From Streptomyces dysideae (GTDB taxonomy: Bacteria > Actinomycetota > Actinomycetes > Streptomycetales > Streptomycetaceae), in the NCBI RefSeq assembly GCF_001514305.1, contig NZ_KQ949106.1, positions 63,967-127,966 of the forward strand: a stretch of DNA of 64,000 bases, written 5' to 3'. This document shows positions 24,301 through 32,247 of the stretch, in pieces; the first letter of the stretch is position 1, and each line of letters begins with the position of its first letter. The notes below the pieces were generated by a model. That model was not told where the DNA came from. It did not search any database and saw nothing but the letters and a program-made list of their open reading frames with translations. Both the position numbers and the translations under genes were made by a program.

Positions 24301-25223
24301 AGGGAGGCGCCCATGTTGATGGCGAGCAGGTTGACCGTGCCGCCTATGGTGGTGGTGATGTAGAAGTACGCGTTGTCCTCGGAGCTGACCTGCGCGGCCA
24401 CGATCACGGGGATGAGGTAGACGACGGCCAGGGAGAACAGCGAACCCGTGTAGTCGCCCGCCAGGAACTTGCCGATCTCCCGCAGGGCCGGCGGACGCGC
24501 GTGGTCCTCGGTCGCCTTCACATGCCGTGGCACCAGCCGCCGGAACACCAGCCAGCCCAGCGGCAGCACCGAGACGGCGATCGCCGCGACCCACGACACG
24601 AAGACACCGGTCGTCGGGACGGCCGTCGCGAAGGCGACCAGCAGGCCCAGCTTCACCGCCGAGAACGCGGTGTTGCCGACCGGCACCCACAGCGCGCTGC
24701 GCAGCCCGGTCAGCACCCCGTCCTGGAGGGTGAGCAGGTTCCAGGCGACGACGGCCAGGATGAAGCCGAGCCCGTTCACCGGCCCCTGCAGGAAGCGGTA
24801 CGACGGCCCCCACGCGGCCAGCGTCAGCAGGAAGACGCCCGCGGCCAGCGCCACGATCACGCAACTGCCCGCGTACGTACGGAAGATCAGCCGCCCGGTG
24901 CCGCGGCCCGCGACCGGGATGAACCGGGCCAGCGCGCCGGTCAGAGCCACCGCGGTCAGGCCGGCGAGGAACTTCATCGCGGCGATCGCGGCGGAGCCCT
25001 GCCCGACGGCGGCCTCGGAGTAGTAGCGGGCCGCCGCCAGCCAGAAGCCGAGCCCGAGCACCGCGGAGACGCCGGTGTTGAGCATCAGGGCGTAGGCGTT
25101 GCGGAACAGCGGGCTGCCGCCGGACGACCGGCCCAGGCCGGGCAGACGGAGCCGGCGCCCCGACTGCTCGGGCGCCTTGGCGTCGGGAGCGGTGGGCTCG
25201 GTCGTGGTCGTCGTGTCAGACAC
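21399..25223 (-). CDS. Giant membrane protein: Wzx-like flippase fused to polymerase/GT-C-like domain
   Basis: 1274 residues from GTG 25223, which overlaps the deacetylase stop by 8 nt. Residues about 45-460 are a MATE/MviN-like polysaccharide flippase (FRNAYALMLNTGVSAVLGLGFW, about 12-14 hydrophobic segments, AINMGASLTVEGSHDP). A low-complexity acidic/proline linker of roughly 150 residues follows. The second membrane region (about 640-1230) has at least 12 hydrophobic segments, an acidic periplasmic loop and YFSPQGFTYLLYL, resembling O-antigen polymerase or GT-C proteins. One chain would flip lipid-linked repeat units and then polymerise or modify them. It is the last gene of a minus-strand operon with deacetylase, two GT2s and a FemAB-like protein. 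The exact class of the second half is uncertain. Confidence 0.8.
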   Translation of the reverse strand: MSDTTTTTEPTAPDAKAPEQSGRRLRLPGLGRSSGGSPLFRNAYALMLNTGVSAVLGLGFWLAAARYYSEAAVGQGSAAIAAMKFLAGLTAVALTGALARFIPVAGRGTGRLIFRTYAGSCVIVALAAGVFLLTLAAWGPSYRFLQGPVNGLGFILAVVAWNLLTLQDGVLTGLRSALWVPVGNTAFSAVKLGLLVAFATAVPTTGVFVSWVAAIAVSVLPLGWLVFRRLVPRHVKATEDHARPPALREIGKFLAGDYTGSLFSLAVVYLIPVIVAAQVSSEDNAYFYITTTIGGTVNLLAINMGASLTVEGSHDPGRLAANTRAALRRMARIMLPVAAVLFFGAPWILGVFGAGYADAATPLLRWFAVGAVLRVVMETYFAVLRAQSRTAGLAWLQGLLCALVLGLTLLLLPRMGLTGAGVAEISSLAVIVALAAPKLYKVARAAPATVPEDAAPDGDLADLGAREVPGRRGPAWALDSDTLALGIHVDFDHQERRPDVRPGPGTPPTGAPVGRDPRPTWARKPELGLPVEEREPGSEASLGPTEVDAPFESEFDAGKSAEREEPVVAAEPAVREEAAVPEEPPARDEVRQPEAPPLAWRDRLHPTRLGVVLGCLLTAALLLYWVPALRLGEADLDGMGGLGLISVLPLPTLVGAALLATVFASLLWLGREHKALLLITLLATVVSLHALPAVIETEPRFATAWQHLGFLDYIDRTGSAVPDLDARWSWPGFFAVAAFVAKACGVTDFTEVIRWWPPAVQLLYLAPMFLLVRSMRASWRAKWTGIWIFVLSGWVGQDYFSPQGFTYLLYLVFAAVLLVWFRPPRVIWTKRRPGEAEVEPAGRRQRAVLLILVTGLFAASVPAHQLTPFVMLGVLAALVLIGKSELRGLPILFGVLVAFWVGFMAEPYWSGHFDELFGGVGGVGSNVSSSVSGRIEGGSSTHKLVLYTRVLLAGSVMTAACYGWWRRRDHKYRERSLLVLTFVPFLGFGMQSYGGEMALRVFMFALPGAALLAGLALFPRTGVTAKERDKDRVSLAPLAALMAGLVLIGGFLVARWGNEPFERIRPGEVAAMEYVYAQDDPSLRLLWLSNDTLNNVTPAMPWGSRDMEKVEYVPTLAPTDPVLVSGLVKALKDAGQNSYLMINRSQVTYLRLDMGYSTTWESRLVQNLDKRPELKKTFSNTDVTLYTMAKQPAGKVPAADPGPIGPQVTWTPWSVVGALAALALIVLLTAREVVRVAVRPGVRQLRWLQSSFWFSLPLLAVLLASLVQRFLTIK

Positions 25224-26016
25224 GGGAACGGATGGCCTTCCGGCGGACCTGTCGGGCTCTGCGGACCACGGCGTACCCCTTGGTGAGGGCACGGTCCGTG
25301 GCGAAGGTGCGGGCGATGGCGCGGCCCTCGACCAGCCGCTGGAACTCCTCGATGCCGGTGCTGCGGCGCACGGTCAGCCGCGTCAGGGCGTACGGCCCCT
25401 GCCGGCGCCGGGCCAGACCGTTGCTGACGGCGAGCGCCTGGGCGTACCCCGTCTCGCGCACCGTCTCGCGCACCCGGCGGCTGGAGTAGCCGTACGGGTA
25501 GGCGAACGAGGACGGGACGGTGCCCAGCTCGTCCGAGATGATCTCCTTGCAGAGGATCAGCTCGGAGCGCAGTGTGTCGTCCGGGATCTGGTCGAGCTGC
25601 GGATGGGTGTGGCTGTGGCCGCCGATCTCGACGTCCGCCCCGGCGAGTTCGCGGACCTGGTTCCAGTCGAGCATGGCGTCCAGGCCGCCCCCGGTGTCGT
25701 ACGGGCCGCGCAGCCACCCCGTGGAGACGAACAGGGTGGCGGCGAAGCCGTGCTTGGCGAGCACGGGGAGGGCGTGCCGGTGCACGCCCTCGTAGCCGTC
25801 GTCGAAGGTGATCAGCACAGGGCGCCCGGGCAGCGGCTTGCCCGAGCGCCAGCGGGCCGCGAGATCGGCCGTGTTGACCGGTGTGAGGCCCAGGTCGCCG
25901 ATCAGCGCCATCTGTTCCGCGAACGCCTCCGGCGCCACGGACAGCTCGCGGGTGGCGTCGTTCGGTGAGGTCGCGATCGAGTGGTACATGAGAATCGGCA
26001 CGCGCGCGTCCGTCAT
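25216..26016 (-). CDS. Polysaccharide deacetylase (CE4, NodB homology)
   Basis: 266 residues. Motif 1 is ITFDDGYEG (Asp72, Asp73), motif 2 is GGHSHTHP (His134, His138 as metal ligands), and FAYPYGYSS is motif 3. No signal peptide is evident, so it is either cytoplasmic or exported by another route. It removes N-acetyl groups from a polymer or lipid-linked sugar. The ATG overlaps the upstream GT2 stop (ATGA), and its own stop overlaps the flippase-fusion start, so all three are translationally coupled. The C-terminal tail is very basic. Confidence 0.9.
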   Translation of the reverse strand: MTDARVPILMYHSIATSPNDATRELSVAPEAFAEQMALIGDLGLTPVNTADLAARWRSGKPLPGRPVLITFDDGYEGVHRHALPVLAKHGFAATLFVSTGWLRGPYDTGGGLDAMLDWNQVRELAGADVEIGGHSHTHPQLDQIPDDTLRSELILCKEIISDELGTVPSSFAYPYGYSSRRVRETVRETGYAQALAVSNGLARRRQGPYALTRLTVRRSTGIEEFQRLVEGRAIARTFATDRALTKGYAVVRRARQVRRKAIRSRV

Positions 26017-27008
26017 CCGCTGGCCCCCTCGATCCCTGCCACCGTGTACGTCACGCCGCCCCGGCGCGTCCGGACACTGCCCACCACGTACCCACCGGCC
26101 GCCGTCAGCACCCCCGCGACGATCGCGCCGGCCCGCCCCGCACCGCCGGGACGCGCGAGCAGGGCATCCCGCAGCCCGCGCGCCACCCCGGCCGGCAGGA
26201 CCCGGGTGGTGTACCGGCGCTCGGACTCGAGCCCCTTGTCGGCGCCCACACTCCGGGCCACCAGCGCCTTCGACAGGCCCTCGGCATACGTGCGCGTGCG
26301 GAAGTACCCGAAGTGCTCGCGCGCCTCGGGCACCCGGTGGTGGATCACCGCACGGTCGTCGATCAGCAGCACGGCGTCAGGTCTGGCCCGCGTGAGCCGG
26401 ATGCACAGCTCCGTCTCCTCGCAGCCCAGCGGCCGCTTGTCGCCGTCCCGCCCGATGCCGGTGGCGAAACCGCCCGCCGCGTCGAACGCCGTACGACGGA
26501 AGGAGGCGTTGCCGCCCAGGACGTTGCGGACCCGGACCCGGCCCGGCGGCAGACCCTTGTACGTGCAGCCCACCACCCAGTCGAACTCCTCCGGGAACCA
26601 GTCCGGCCGGCTCCCCGACGCCCAGATGGGCTCCGTACGCCCGCCGACCGCCATCACCCGCGGGTCGGCGTACCCCTCGGCGAAGTGCCGCAGCCAGTCC
26701 CGCTCGGCCACGGCGTCGTCGTCGAGGAAGGCGATCACATCGCCGTGCGAGGCGGCGATGCCGGTGTTGCGGCCCGCGGACAGGCCACGGGGGCCCGCGT
26801 TGGCGAGCACCCGCACGGGCGTGCCCTCGTCGGACTCCTTGTACTCCCTGGCCAGCCGGTCCAGGAGCGTCTCGTTGTGGTCGACGACCAGCAAAGTCTC
26901 CAGCGCCGGATACGACTGCGCCCGCACCGAGGAGACCGCCGCGAGGATGTCCTCCCAGCGGTCCTCGGTGTACACGCAGATCACGACGGAGATGTCGGGA
27001 CCGCTCAA
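26013..27008 (-). CDS. Glycosyltransferase family 2
   Basis: 331 residues from TTG 27008; the upstream GT2 stop overlaps it (TTGA) and a GGGAGAG ribosome site lies inside that gene. The GT-A fold shows ISVVICVYTEDRWEDILAAV, the donor-binding DDD in GDVIAFLDDDAVAE, and GCEETELCIRL as the acceptor/catalytic ED motif. HHRVPEAREHFGYFRTRTYAEG follows, then a weakly hydrophobic C-terminus. It adds a sugar from a nucleotide donor to the growing lipid-linked unit; the sugar is unknown. Middle gene of the exopolysaccharide operon. Confidence 0.9.
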   Translation of the reverse strand: MSGPDISVVICVYTEDRWEDILAAVSSVRAQSYPALETLLVVDHNETLLDRLAREYKESDEGTPVRVLANAGPRGLSAGRNTGIAASHGDVIAFLDDDAVAERDWLRHFAEGYADPRVMAVGGRTEPIWASGSRPDWFPEEFDWVVGCTYKGLPPGRVRVRNVLGGNASFRRTAFDAAGGFATGIGRDGDKRPLGCEETELCIRLTRARPDAVLLIDDRAVIHHRVPEAREHFGYFRTRTYAEGLSKALVARSVGADKGLESERRYTTRVLPAGVARGLRDALLARPGGAGRAGAIVAGVLTAAGGYVVGSVRTRRGGVTYTVAGIEGASG

Positions 27009-27826
27009 GACATCTCTCCCCGGACCGAGTCGAGCATCGGGGAGTGCGCCGGACGGCGGCGCAGGGCACGCCGGTTGGAGCGCTCCTTCAGGATCACCCT
27101 GAGCACCCGCAGCCCGTCCCGCACGGCGCGCAGATTGCTCGTGCCGTGGATACGGAGGTACTCGTGGCTCGGTATCTCCTGCACCTTGAGCCCGGCCTTG
27201 ACCACCCGGATGTTCATCAGGGTCTCCACCTCGAAGCCGGTGCAGTCGAGGTCGATCTTGTCGAGGCAGTGCCGCCAGAACGCGTTGTATCCGTAGCAGA
27301 GATCGGTGTAGCGGGCGCCGAACTTGCGGTTGACGACCGTGCACAGCGCCCAGTTGCCGAGCTTGCGGATCGGCGTCATGTCGTCCGTGCCGCCGCCGTT
27401 GGCGAAGCGGGAACCCTTGGCGAAGTCGGCGCCCGAGACCAGGGCGGAGACATACGACACGATCTCGTGGCCGTCGGCCGAGCCGTCCGCGTCGACCATC
27501 ACGATGATGTCGCCGGTGCACGCCTCGAACCCGGTGATCAGGGCATCCCCCTTGCCCTTCCCGCGCTGCGGCACGACCTTGACGTCGGGCCACAGCTCAC
27601 GGGCCACTTCTACAGTGTTGTCGGTTGAATTGCCGTCCACGAGAACCACTTCATGGATCCAGTCCGGAAGCGTCTTGAAGACGTAAGGGAGATTCTCCGC
27701 CTCGTTCATGGCGGGAATCACCACGCTCACCGGCGGCGCTATGGCCAGGTGAGAGGAGATCGGCCGGTACTTGCCGGCAGTGAAAGGATCGCGACCCGCG
27801 GTCGCGGGGCGCAGAACAGAACTCAT
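27005..27826 (-). CDS. Glycosyltransferase family 2 (DPM/polyprenyl-phosphate type)
   Basis: 273 residues from ATG 27826, with AGAGGGA about eight bases upstream. The fold is PVSVVIPAMNEAENLPYVFKTLP, EVVLVDGNSTDNTVEVARE, GDIIVMVDADGSADGHEI (DxD) and KGSRFANGGGTDDMTPIRKLGN. This is the dolichol-phosphate-mannose-synthase-like subgroup, which often transfers the first sugar to a polyprenyl phosphate. It lacks C-terminal membrane helices. It is the first gene after a 378-bp non-coding gap, so an internal promoter may lie upstream. Coupled to the next GT2. Confidence 0.9.
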   Translation of the reverse strand: MSSVLRPATAGRDPFTAGKYRPISSHLAIAPPVSVVIPAMNEAENLPYVFKTLPDWIHEVVLVDGNSTDNTVEVARELWPDVKVVPQRGKGKGDALITGFEACTGDIIVMVDADGSADGHEIVSYVSALVSGADFAKGSRFANGGGTDDMTPIRKLGNWALCTVVNRKFGARYTDLCYGYNAFWRHCLDKIDLDCTGFEVETLMNIRVVKAGLKVQEIPSHEYLRIHGTSNLRAVRDGLRVLRVILKERSNRRALRRRPAHSPMLDSVRGEMS

Positions 27827-28204
27827 GAGTCTGGTCCCTCTCGTCCGGTGGACCGCCCGCCCCTGGGCGGCCCGGCTCTTTGTCCGGTTCGAAAGGGGGG
27901 TTCTCACTCACGGCACGGTGAAATACACCTCCATGGTTCTCCGCGCACGCATCGTGAGCTGGCAAATCTGGCCGGCCTCCGGAACAAGACGACAGCCGGT
28001 CGCGCGGCACGACTCGGTCACATGAGCGGTCACCGAGCACCCCCCTACCGCGCCCCCCACCGGATGCCGCCGCGGTCCCTTGAGCCCTCCCCTGGAGCCG
28101 CGTACCGACGGTCCGATGCGAGTGAGATGTACGACGGTATTGACGATTGAGCCTGTATGGCAAGACCTGGAACGAGGCCTCACGTTTTTGTTGCTTTTGG
28201 CCTG
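27827..28204. other. Non-coding gap inside the exopolysaccharide locus
   Basis: 378 bp, less GC-rich than its surroundings, between the FemAB-like gene and the first GT2. On the minus strand TTGCCA at about 28158-28163, followed 18 bp later by TACCGT, could be a promoter for the GT2 operon. No protein-like frame with a ribosome site is seen. Confidence 0.45.
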
Positions 28205-29302
28205 TTACCGGCGTCCCGACCGGATCTTCCCCATCTGCTTGAGCAGCCGGTCCGCCGGCTCGAACAGCTCCGGCCGGGACTGCACCGTGTTGCGCAGCGC
28301 CCGCACCGGCGCACGCCGCGCGCGGTGTCCCAGCGCGACCGGGTGACGGCGTGTCACCCACCCCTCGGACACGCTGAGTTCACGTGTCTTCAGGGAGTCC
28401 TTGTATTCCTTCTGGCCCCGGCCGAGATCCAGATACGCGATGCCGTCGGCGGCGGCCGCCTCGGCCATCCGCAGATGCAGGACCAGACCGGGGGAGTACT
28501 TCGAGAACGCCGGGTCGTACGCCGGGAACCAGCAGGCCAGCACCCGTTCGGAGCGCAGCCCGAAGTGGGCGGCGACCGGCTTCCCGTCGGCGTACAGCAC
28601 GGACAGGATCCCCGCGAACGGCTCGGAGCGGGTGTGGAACAGCTGCTCCACCAGCCGGGTGATCCAGTCGTGCGCGAAGCGGTCGCTGCGTCCCGTGCGG
28701 CGGTACTGCGCGGACTTCCAGTCCATCAGGGCGCGCAGGGCACCCGGGTCGCGCTCGTCGTGCACATAGCGCACGCCCTCGTGGTTCCGGCCGAGCTTGC
28801 GCTCCTTGGCGAGCGTCGACTTGGTGAACTTCGGTGCCTGCTCGCGCAGCTGGCTCAGATACGCCTCGTAGCCCTGGTCGACGTCCATGACCGGCGACGG
28901 GAAGCTGCCGGACGCCCCCGCGGCGAACGGGGCCTGCCCCTCCACCAGATGGTCGAACTCCCATACGGCGAGCCCGCAGGCCCGCAGCAGCTCCCGGGCG
29001 TCCCAGCTGACCCCGGGCCGGTGCACCAGGCCCTGGGCGTCCGAGACGCCGAGCCCGACGGCCCGCCCCACCCCGGCCGCCGTGCGCTGGTACGGGAAGA
29101 ACGCGGTGGGTTCGCCGCCCTCCCGTACGACCGCGATCCGCACCCCGCGCCGGCAGCGGCCGACCGCGAGCGTGAACTCGGGGGACAGGAACGGGTTCGC
29201 CAGCTCGGGCGATCCGTGCAGATGGGCCTTGGACTGCATCGCCGTCCACGCCGCCCGGTCGGCGGCACTGAGCTCGCCGGGGCGGTACACGCTGATGTCC
29301 AC
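28205..29302 (-). CDS. FemAB/BioF2-like GNAT acyltransferase
   Basis: 365 residues from GTG 29302, one base after the upstream stop. The protein has NPFLSPEFTLAVGRC near its start, RIAVVREGGEPTAFFPYQR, a charged middle helix (KFTKSTLAKERKLGRNHEG), and a second GNAT half with KPVAAHFGLRSERVLACWFPAYDP, SPGLVLHLRMAEAAAADG and YLDLGRGQKEYKDSLKT. This is the Acetyltransf_6 (CelD/BioF2/FemAB-like) family common in exopolysaccharide clusters. It probably transfers an acyl or aminoacyl group to a sugar. Cotranscribed with the membrane protein at 29304. Confidence 0.87.
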   Translation of the reverse strand: MDISVYRPGELSAADRAAWTAMQSKAHLHGSPELANPFLSPEFTLAVGRCRRGVRIAVVREGGEPTAFFPYQRTAAGVGRAVGLGVSDAQGLVHRPGVSWDARELLRACGLAVWEFDHLVEGQAPFAAGASGSFPSPVMDVDQGYEAYLSQLREQAPKFTKSTLAKERKLGRNHEGVRYVHDERDPGALRALMDWKSAQYRRTGRSDRFAHDWITRLVEQLFHTRSEPFAGILSVLYADGKPVAAHFGLRSERVLACWFPAYDPAFSKYSPGLVLHLRMAEAAAADGIAYLDLGRGQKEYKDSLKTRELSVSEGWVTRRHPVALGHRARRAPVRALRNTVQSRPELFEPADRLLKQMGKIRSGRR

Positions 29303-29303
29303 G

Positions 29304-29729
29304 TCAGGGAGTCCGCTTCCTCGTCGTGCGGCCACGCAGCCGCCGTACCAGAACCAGCAGGAGCACGAGGGAGCTGACCGCGGTCACGGCCACGATCCCG
29401 CCGCGTACCGACCAGCGGTGCACGGCCAGCATCCCCTGGGCCACCAGCATGTTGACGACGACCGCGCCCGCAATCGCGGCGACGGTCCGGCCGAAGGGTT
29501 CCAGCCCGCGCAGCGCGGCGGCGATGGCCGCGGTCGGCGCCGCGAGCAGGAAGAACAGGGTGAGCGGAGCGCGCAGCGGTGAGTCCGTCCCGGTGAGTGC
29601 GAGGACCGCGCCGAATCCGGCGGCGGCCGTCGCGGCGCCCGCGAGCAGCGGTGACAGGTCCCTCCCCGGCCCTGGTCGCGCCTGCTCGGCGCCCGGTCTT
29701 GAAGCTGTCTTGATACGTAAGGTCTGCAT
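29304..29729 (-). CDS. Small four-helix membrane protein
   Basis: 141 residues from ATG 29729 (MQTLRIKTASRPGAEQARPG) with a G-rich site about ten bases upstream. Four hydrophobic segments are visible: LLAGAATAAAGFGAVLAL, PLTLFFLLAAPTAAIAAAL, VAAIAGAVVVNMLVAQGML and GGIVAVTAVSSLVLLLVLV. The tail is very basic (RRLRGRTTRKRTP). No family recognised. Its position as first gene of the locus, one base before the acyltransferase, suggests a role in polysaccharide assembly or export. Confidence 0.75.
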   Translation of the reverse strand: MQTLRIKTASRPGAEQARPGPGRDLSPLLAGAATAAAGFGAVLALTGTDSPLRAPLTLFFLLAAPTAAIAAALRGLEPFGRTVAAIAGAVVVNMLVAQGMLAVHRWSVRGGIVAVTAVSSLVLLLVLVRRLRGRTTRKRTP

Positions 29730-29852
29730 TGGCGACTTTGCCCCCTGAAGCGCCGGATGCCGGGCTTCAATGTCGCTCAGCTCCGTGGCGGGCGTCAAGG
29801 GCCGAAAGGTCCCGGGGCCACTTCTCGTCTTCTCGCCCGGCTTTGCGCACGC

Positions 29853-29887
29853 CGTTCCCCGGAGGCGGCGGACGCCTCCGGGGAACG
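29853..29887 (-). terminator. Hairpin terminator after the subtilase gene
   Basis: A perfect 15-bp stem (CGTTCCCCGGAGGCG at 29853-29867 with 29873-29887) and a 5-nt loop, 28 bp beyond the minus-strand subtilase stop. It also insulates the exopolysaccharide operon promoter at about 29730-29850. Confidence 0.85.
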
Positions 29888-29915
29888 GTCGTTCAGGGGG
29901 TGGTGCGCACCGGGG

Positions 29916-31121
29916 TCACGGCACGAGCTTCAGAAGCCGGTTCGGGGAACCGCTGCCCGGGCTGGTGACCGCACCGGTGGTCGCGCCGCCCGTCAGGGCC
30001 GTGGCGACCGTGGCCGGGGTGGCCGAGGTGTGGCCGGCCAGGTAGACCGCGGCCGCGCCCGCGACGTGCGGGGTCGCCATCGACGTACCGGAGATGGTGT
30101 TGGTCGCGGTGTCGCTGGTGTACCAGCCCGCCGTGATCGAGGAACCCGGCGCGAAGATGTCCAGAACCGAGCCGTAGTTGGAGTAGCTGGCCCTGGCGTC
30201 CGTGTTGGTGGTGGCGCCGACGGTGATCGCCTCGGTGACCCGGGCCGGGGAGTACGAGGAGGCGTTGGCGCTGCTGTTGCCGGCCGCGATCGCGTAGGTC
30301 ACGCCGCTGGCGATGGAGTTGCGCACGGCCGTGTCCAGGGCGGTGGAGGCGCCGCCGCCGAGCGACATGTTGGCGACCGAGGGACCCGAGTGGTTCGCCG
30401 TCACCCAGTCGATGCCCGCGACGACGCCCGCCGTGGTGCCGGAGCCGCTGTTGTTCAGCACCCGGACCGCGACGATGTTCGCCTTCTTGGCGACGCCGTA
30501 GGTGGAACCCGCGACGGTGGAGGCCACATGGGTGCCGTGGCCGTTGCCGTCCTGCGCGGTGGTGTCGCCGTCCACGGCGTCGTAACCGTAGCGGGCGCGA
30601 CCGCCGAAGTCCCTGTGGGTGATGCGGACGCCGGTGTCGATGACGTACACCGTCACGCCGCTGCCCGCGGTGTCCGGGTAGGTGTAGGTGCCGGACAGCG
30701 GGAGCGAGGTCTGGTCGATGCGGTCCAGGCCCCAGGGGGCGTTGGACTGAGTGGCGTCCATCTGGACGCGCTGGTTCTGCTCGACCGAGGCCACCGCCGG
30801 GTCGGCGGCGAGTCTCTTGGCCTCGGTCGCCGAGAGGGTGGCGGTATAGCCGTTCAGCGCGGTGCTGAACGTCTTGATCACCGAGCCGCCGTACTCCTTG
30901 ACCAGGTTCTTGCCCGCGCTGGAAGAGGCCTTCAGGCCGGCGCTCTTCTTGAGCGTGACGATATAGCTGTCCTTGATCGCCGTGGGGGAGCCGGCGGCCA
31001 GGACCTTGCCCTCGGCCGGGGCGGCCTGGGCGGGGATGGCGGTGAGGCCGCCCACGAGAGCGGCGGTCGCCAGGCTGGTTATCGCGGCGACCCGGAACTT
31101 CTTGCTACGCAGTTGTGCCAT
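29916..31121 (-). CDS. Secreted subtilisin-like serine protease (S8)
   Basis: 401 residues from ATG 31121. Signal peptide (KKFRVAAITSLATAALVGGL, cleavage near AQAA at 34), then an I9-type inhibitor propeptide (DSYIVTLKKS to about residue 118), then the S8 domain. The catalytic triad is Asp162 (YVIDTGV), His195 (GNGHGTHVA) and Ser347 (GTSMATPHVAG), with the oxyanion Asn in AAGNSS. The enzyme is of the proteinase K/aqualysin type without C-terminal extra domains. AGGAGG is about eleven bases upstream. It is divergent from the SGNH lipase, another secreted enzyme. Confidence 0.94.
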   Translation of the reverse strand: MAQLRSKKFRVAAITSLATAALVGGLTAIPAQAAPAEGKVLAAGSPTAIKDSYIVTLKKSAGLKASSSAGKNLVKEYGGSVIKTFSTALNGYTATLSATEAKRLAADPAVASVEQNQRVQMDATQSNAPWGLDRIDQTSLPLSGTYTYPDTAGSGVTVYVIDTGVRITHRDFGGRARYGYDAVDGDTTAQDGNGHGTHVASTVAGSTYGVAKKANIVAVRVLNNSGSGTTAGVVAGIDWVTANHSGPSVANMSLGGGASTALDTAVRNSIASGVTYAIAAGNSSANASSYSPARVTEAITVGATTNTDARASYSNYGSVLDIFAPGSSITAGWYTSDTATNTISGTSMATPHVAGAAAVYLAGHTSATPATVATALTGGATTGAVTSPGSGSPNRLLKLVP

Positions 31122-31436
31122 TACGAGGGAGTCCTCCTCTTGGCGGCGCGCGCCGGGGTGGGGTGCGCGTCTGTGGGGGATGTACGCGCGATCGCGCACA
31201 TGACCCGGAGCGTCGCGTTCCACTCCGGGCTGCAGTAAAGCGTCCGCCATCTGCGCGGGTAGAACAAGGCAGTTGACGCCCTGTCAACAAATCTGTCATG
31301 GGCACGTAATCAACCACATCGTGAACCCGCGGGAGAGGAGGTGTGATGACCGCAAAAGTCTTGGCATGGACACTTCCTATCAACACGCGTAGTTGCTACG
31401 ACGGTTGTGGCAGAGATCCTGCTAAAGGGAGGTTCC
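31122..31436. other. Divergent promoter region between subtilase and lipase genes
   Basis: 315 bp with no credible gene. It is AT-richer near 31270-31400. A short inverted repeat TTGAC...GTCAA occurs at about 31272-31287 (TTGACGCCCTGTCAA), a possible operator for one or both secreted-enzyme genes. Confidence 0.45.
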
Positions 31437-32243
31437 ATGAGACGTTCCCGATTTACCTCATACGTCACCTCGCTCCTCCTCGCCACCGCCGCGGCCCTCA
31501 CCGGCGCCACGACGGCCCAGGCGTCCGAACTCGCCGCCACCGGCGGCTATGTGGCGCTCGGCGACTCCTACTCCTCCGGCGTCGGCGCCGGCAGCTACAT
31601 CTCCTCCAGCGGCGACTGCAAGCGCAGCACCAGGGCGTACCCCTACCTCTGGGCCGCCGCGAACTCACCCTCGTCGTTCCACTTCACGGCCTGCTCGGGC
31701 GCTCGTACGAGTGATGTCACGGCCGGCCAGCTCGCCCCGCTCAACTCCGGCACCGCCCTCGTCTCGATCTCCGTCGGCGGCAACGACGCCGGCTTCGCGG
31801 ACGTCATGACGACCTGTGTGCTCCAGTCCGACAGCGCCTGCCTGTCCCGCATCAACACCGCGAAGGCGTACGTCGACTCCACGCTGCCCGGCCGCCTCGA
31901 CAGCGTGTACTCGGCGATCCGCGCCAAGGCCCCGGCCGCCCATGTGGTCGTCCTCGGCTACCCCCGCTTCTACAAGCTCGGCGCCTCCTGCGTCGGCCTC
32001 TCCGAGACCAAGCGGAAGGCGATCAACGCCGCGGCCGACTACCTGGACACCGCGATCGAGAAGCGCGCCCTGAACCACGGATTCACCTTCGGTGACGTCC
32101 GGCCCACCTTCACCGGCCACGAGATCTGCTCCGGCAGCTCCTGGCTGCACAGCGTGAACTGGCTCAACATCGGCGACTCGTACCACCCCACCGCGGCCGG
32201 CCAGTCCGGCGGCTATCTGCCGGTGCTGAACAGCGCGGCCTGA
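31437..32243 (+). CDS. Secreted SGNH/GDSL lipase-esterase
   Basis: 268 residues from ATG 31437, preceded by AGGGAGG. A signal peptide (residues about 1-29, ending TTAQA) leads into the SGNH hydrolase: block I YVALGDSYSSG with nucleophile Ser44, block II/III SVGGNDAGF with oxyanion Gly and Asn, and block V DSYHPT with the catalytic Asp/His pair. Six cysteines are consistent with the disulfide-stabilised Streptomyces lipase/phospholipase A1 type. It hydrolyses lipids outside the cell. Ends five bases from the convergent kinase gene, so transcripts probably overlap. Confidence 0.92.
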   Translation: MRRSRFTSYVTSLLLATAAALTGATTAQASELAATGGYVALGDSYSSGVGAGSYISSSGDCKRSTRAYPYLWAAANSPSSFHFTACSGARTSDVTAGQLAPLNSGTALVSISVGGNDAGFADVMTTCVLQSDSACLSRINTAKAYVDSTLPGRLDSVYSAIRAKAPAAHVVVLGYPRFYKLGASCVGLSETKRKAINAAADYLDTAIEKRALNHGFTFGDVRPTFTGHEICSGSSWLHSVNWLNIGDSYHPTAAGQSGGYLPVLNSAA

Positions 32244-32247
32244 ACCG

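Noticed and set aside
22941..25286. A very long plus-strand open frame (over 700 codons) opposite the flippase fusion
   Set aside because: It is the antisense shadow of the membrane protein: no ribosome site, no hydrophobic pattern, composition dominated by Arg, Gly, His and Gln. The minus-strand gene has family motifs and operon coupling.
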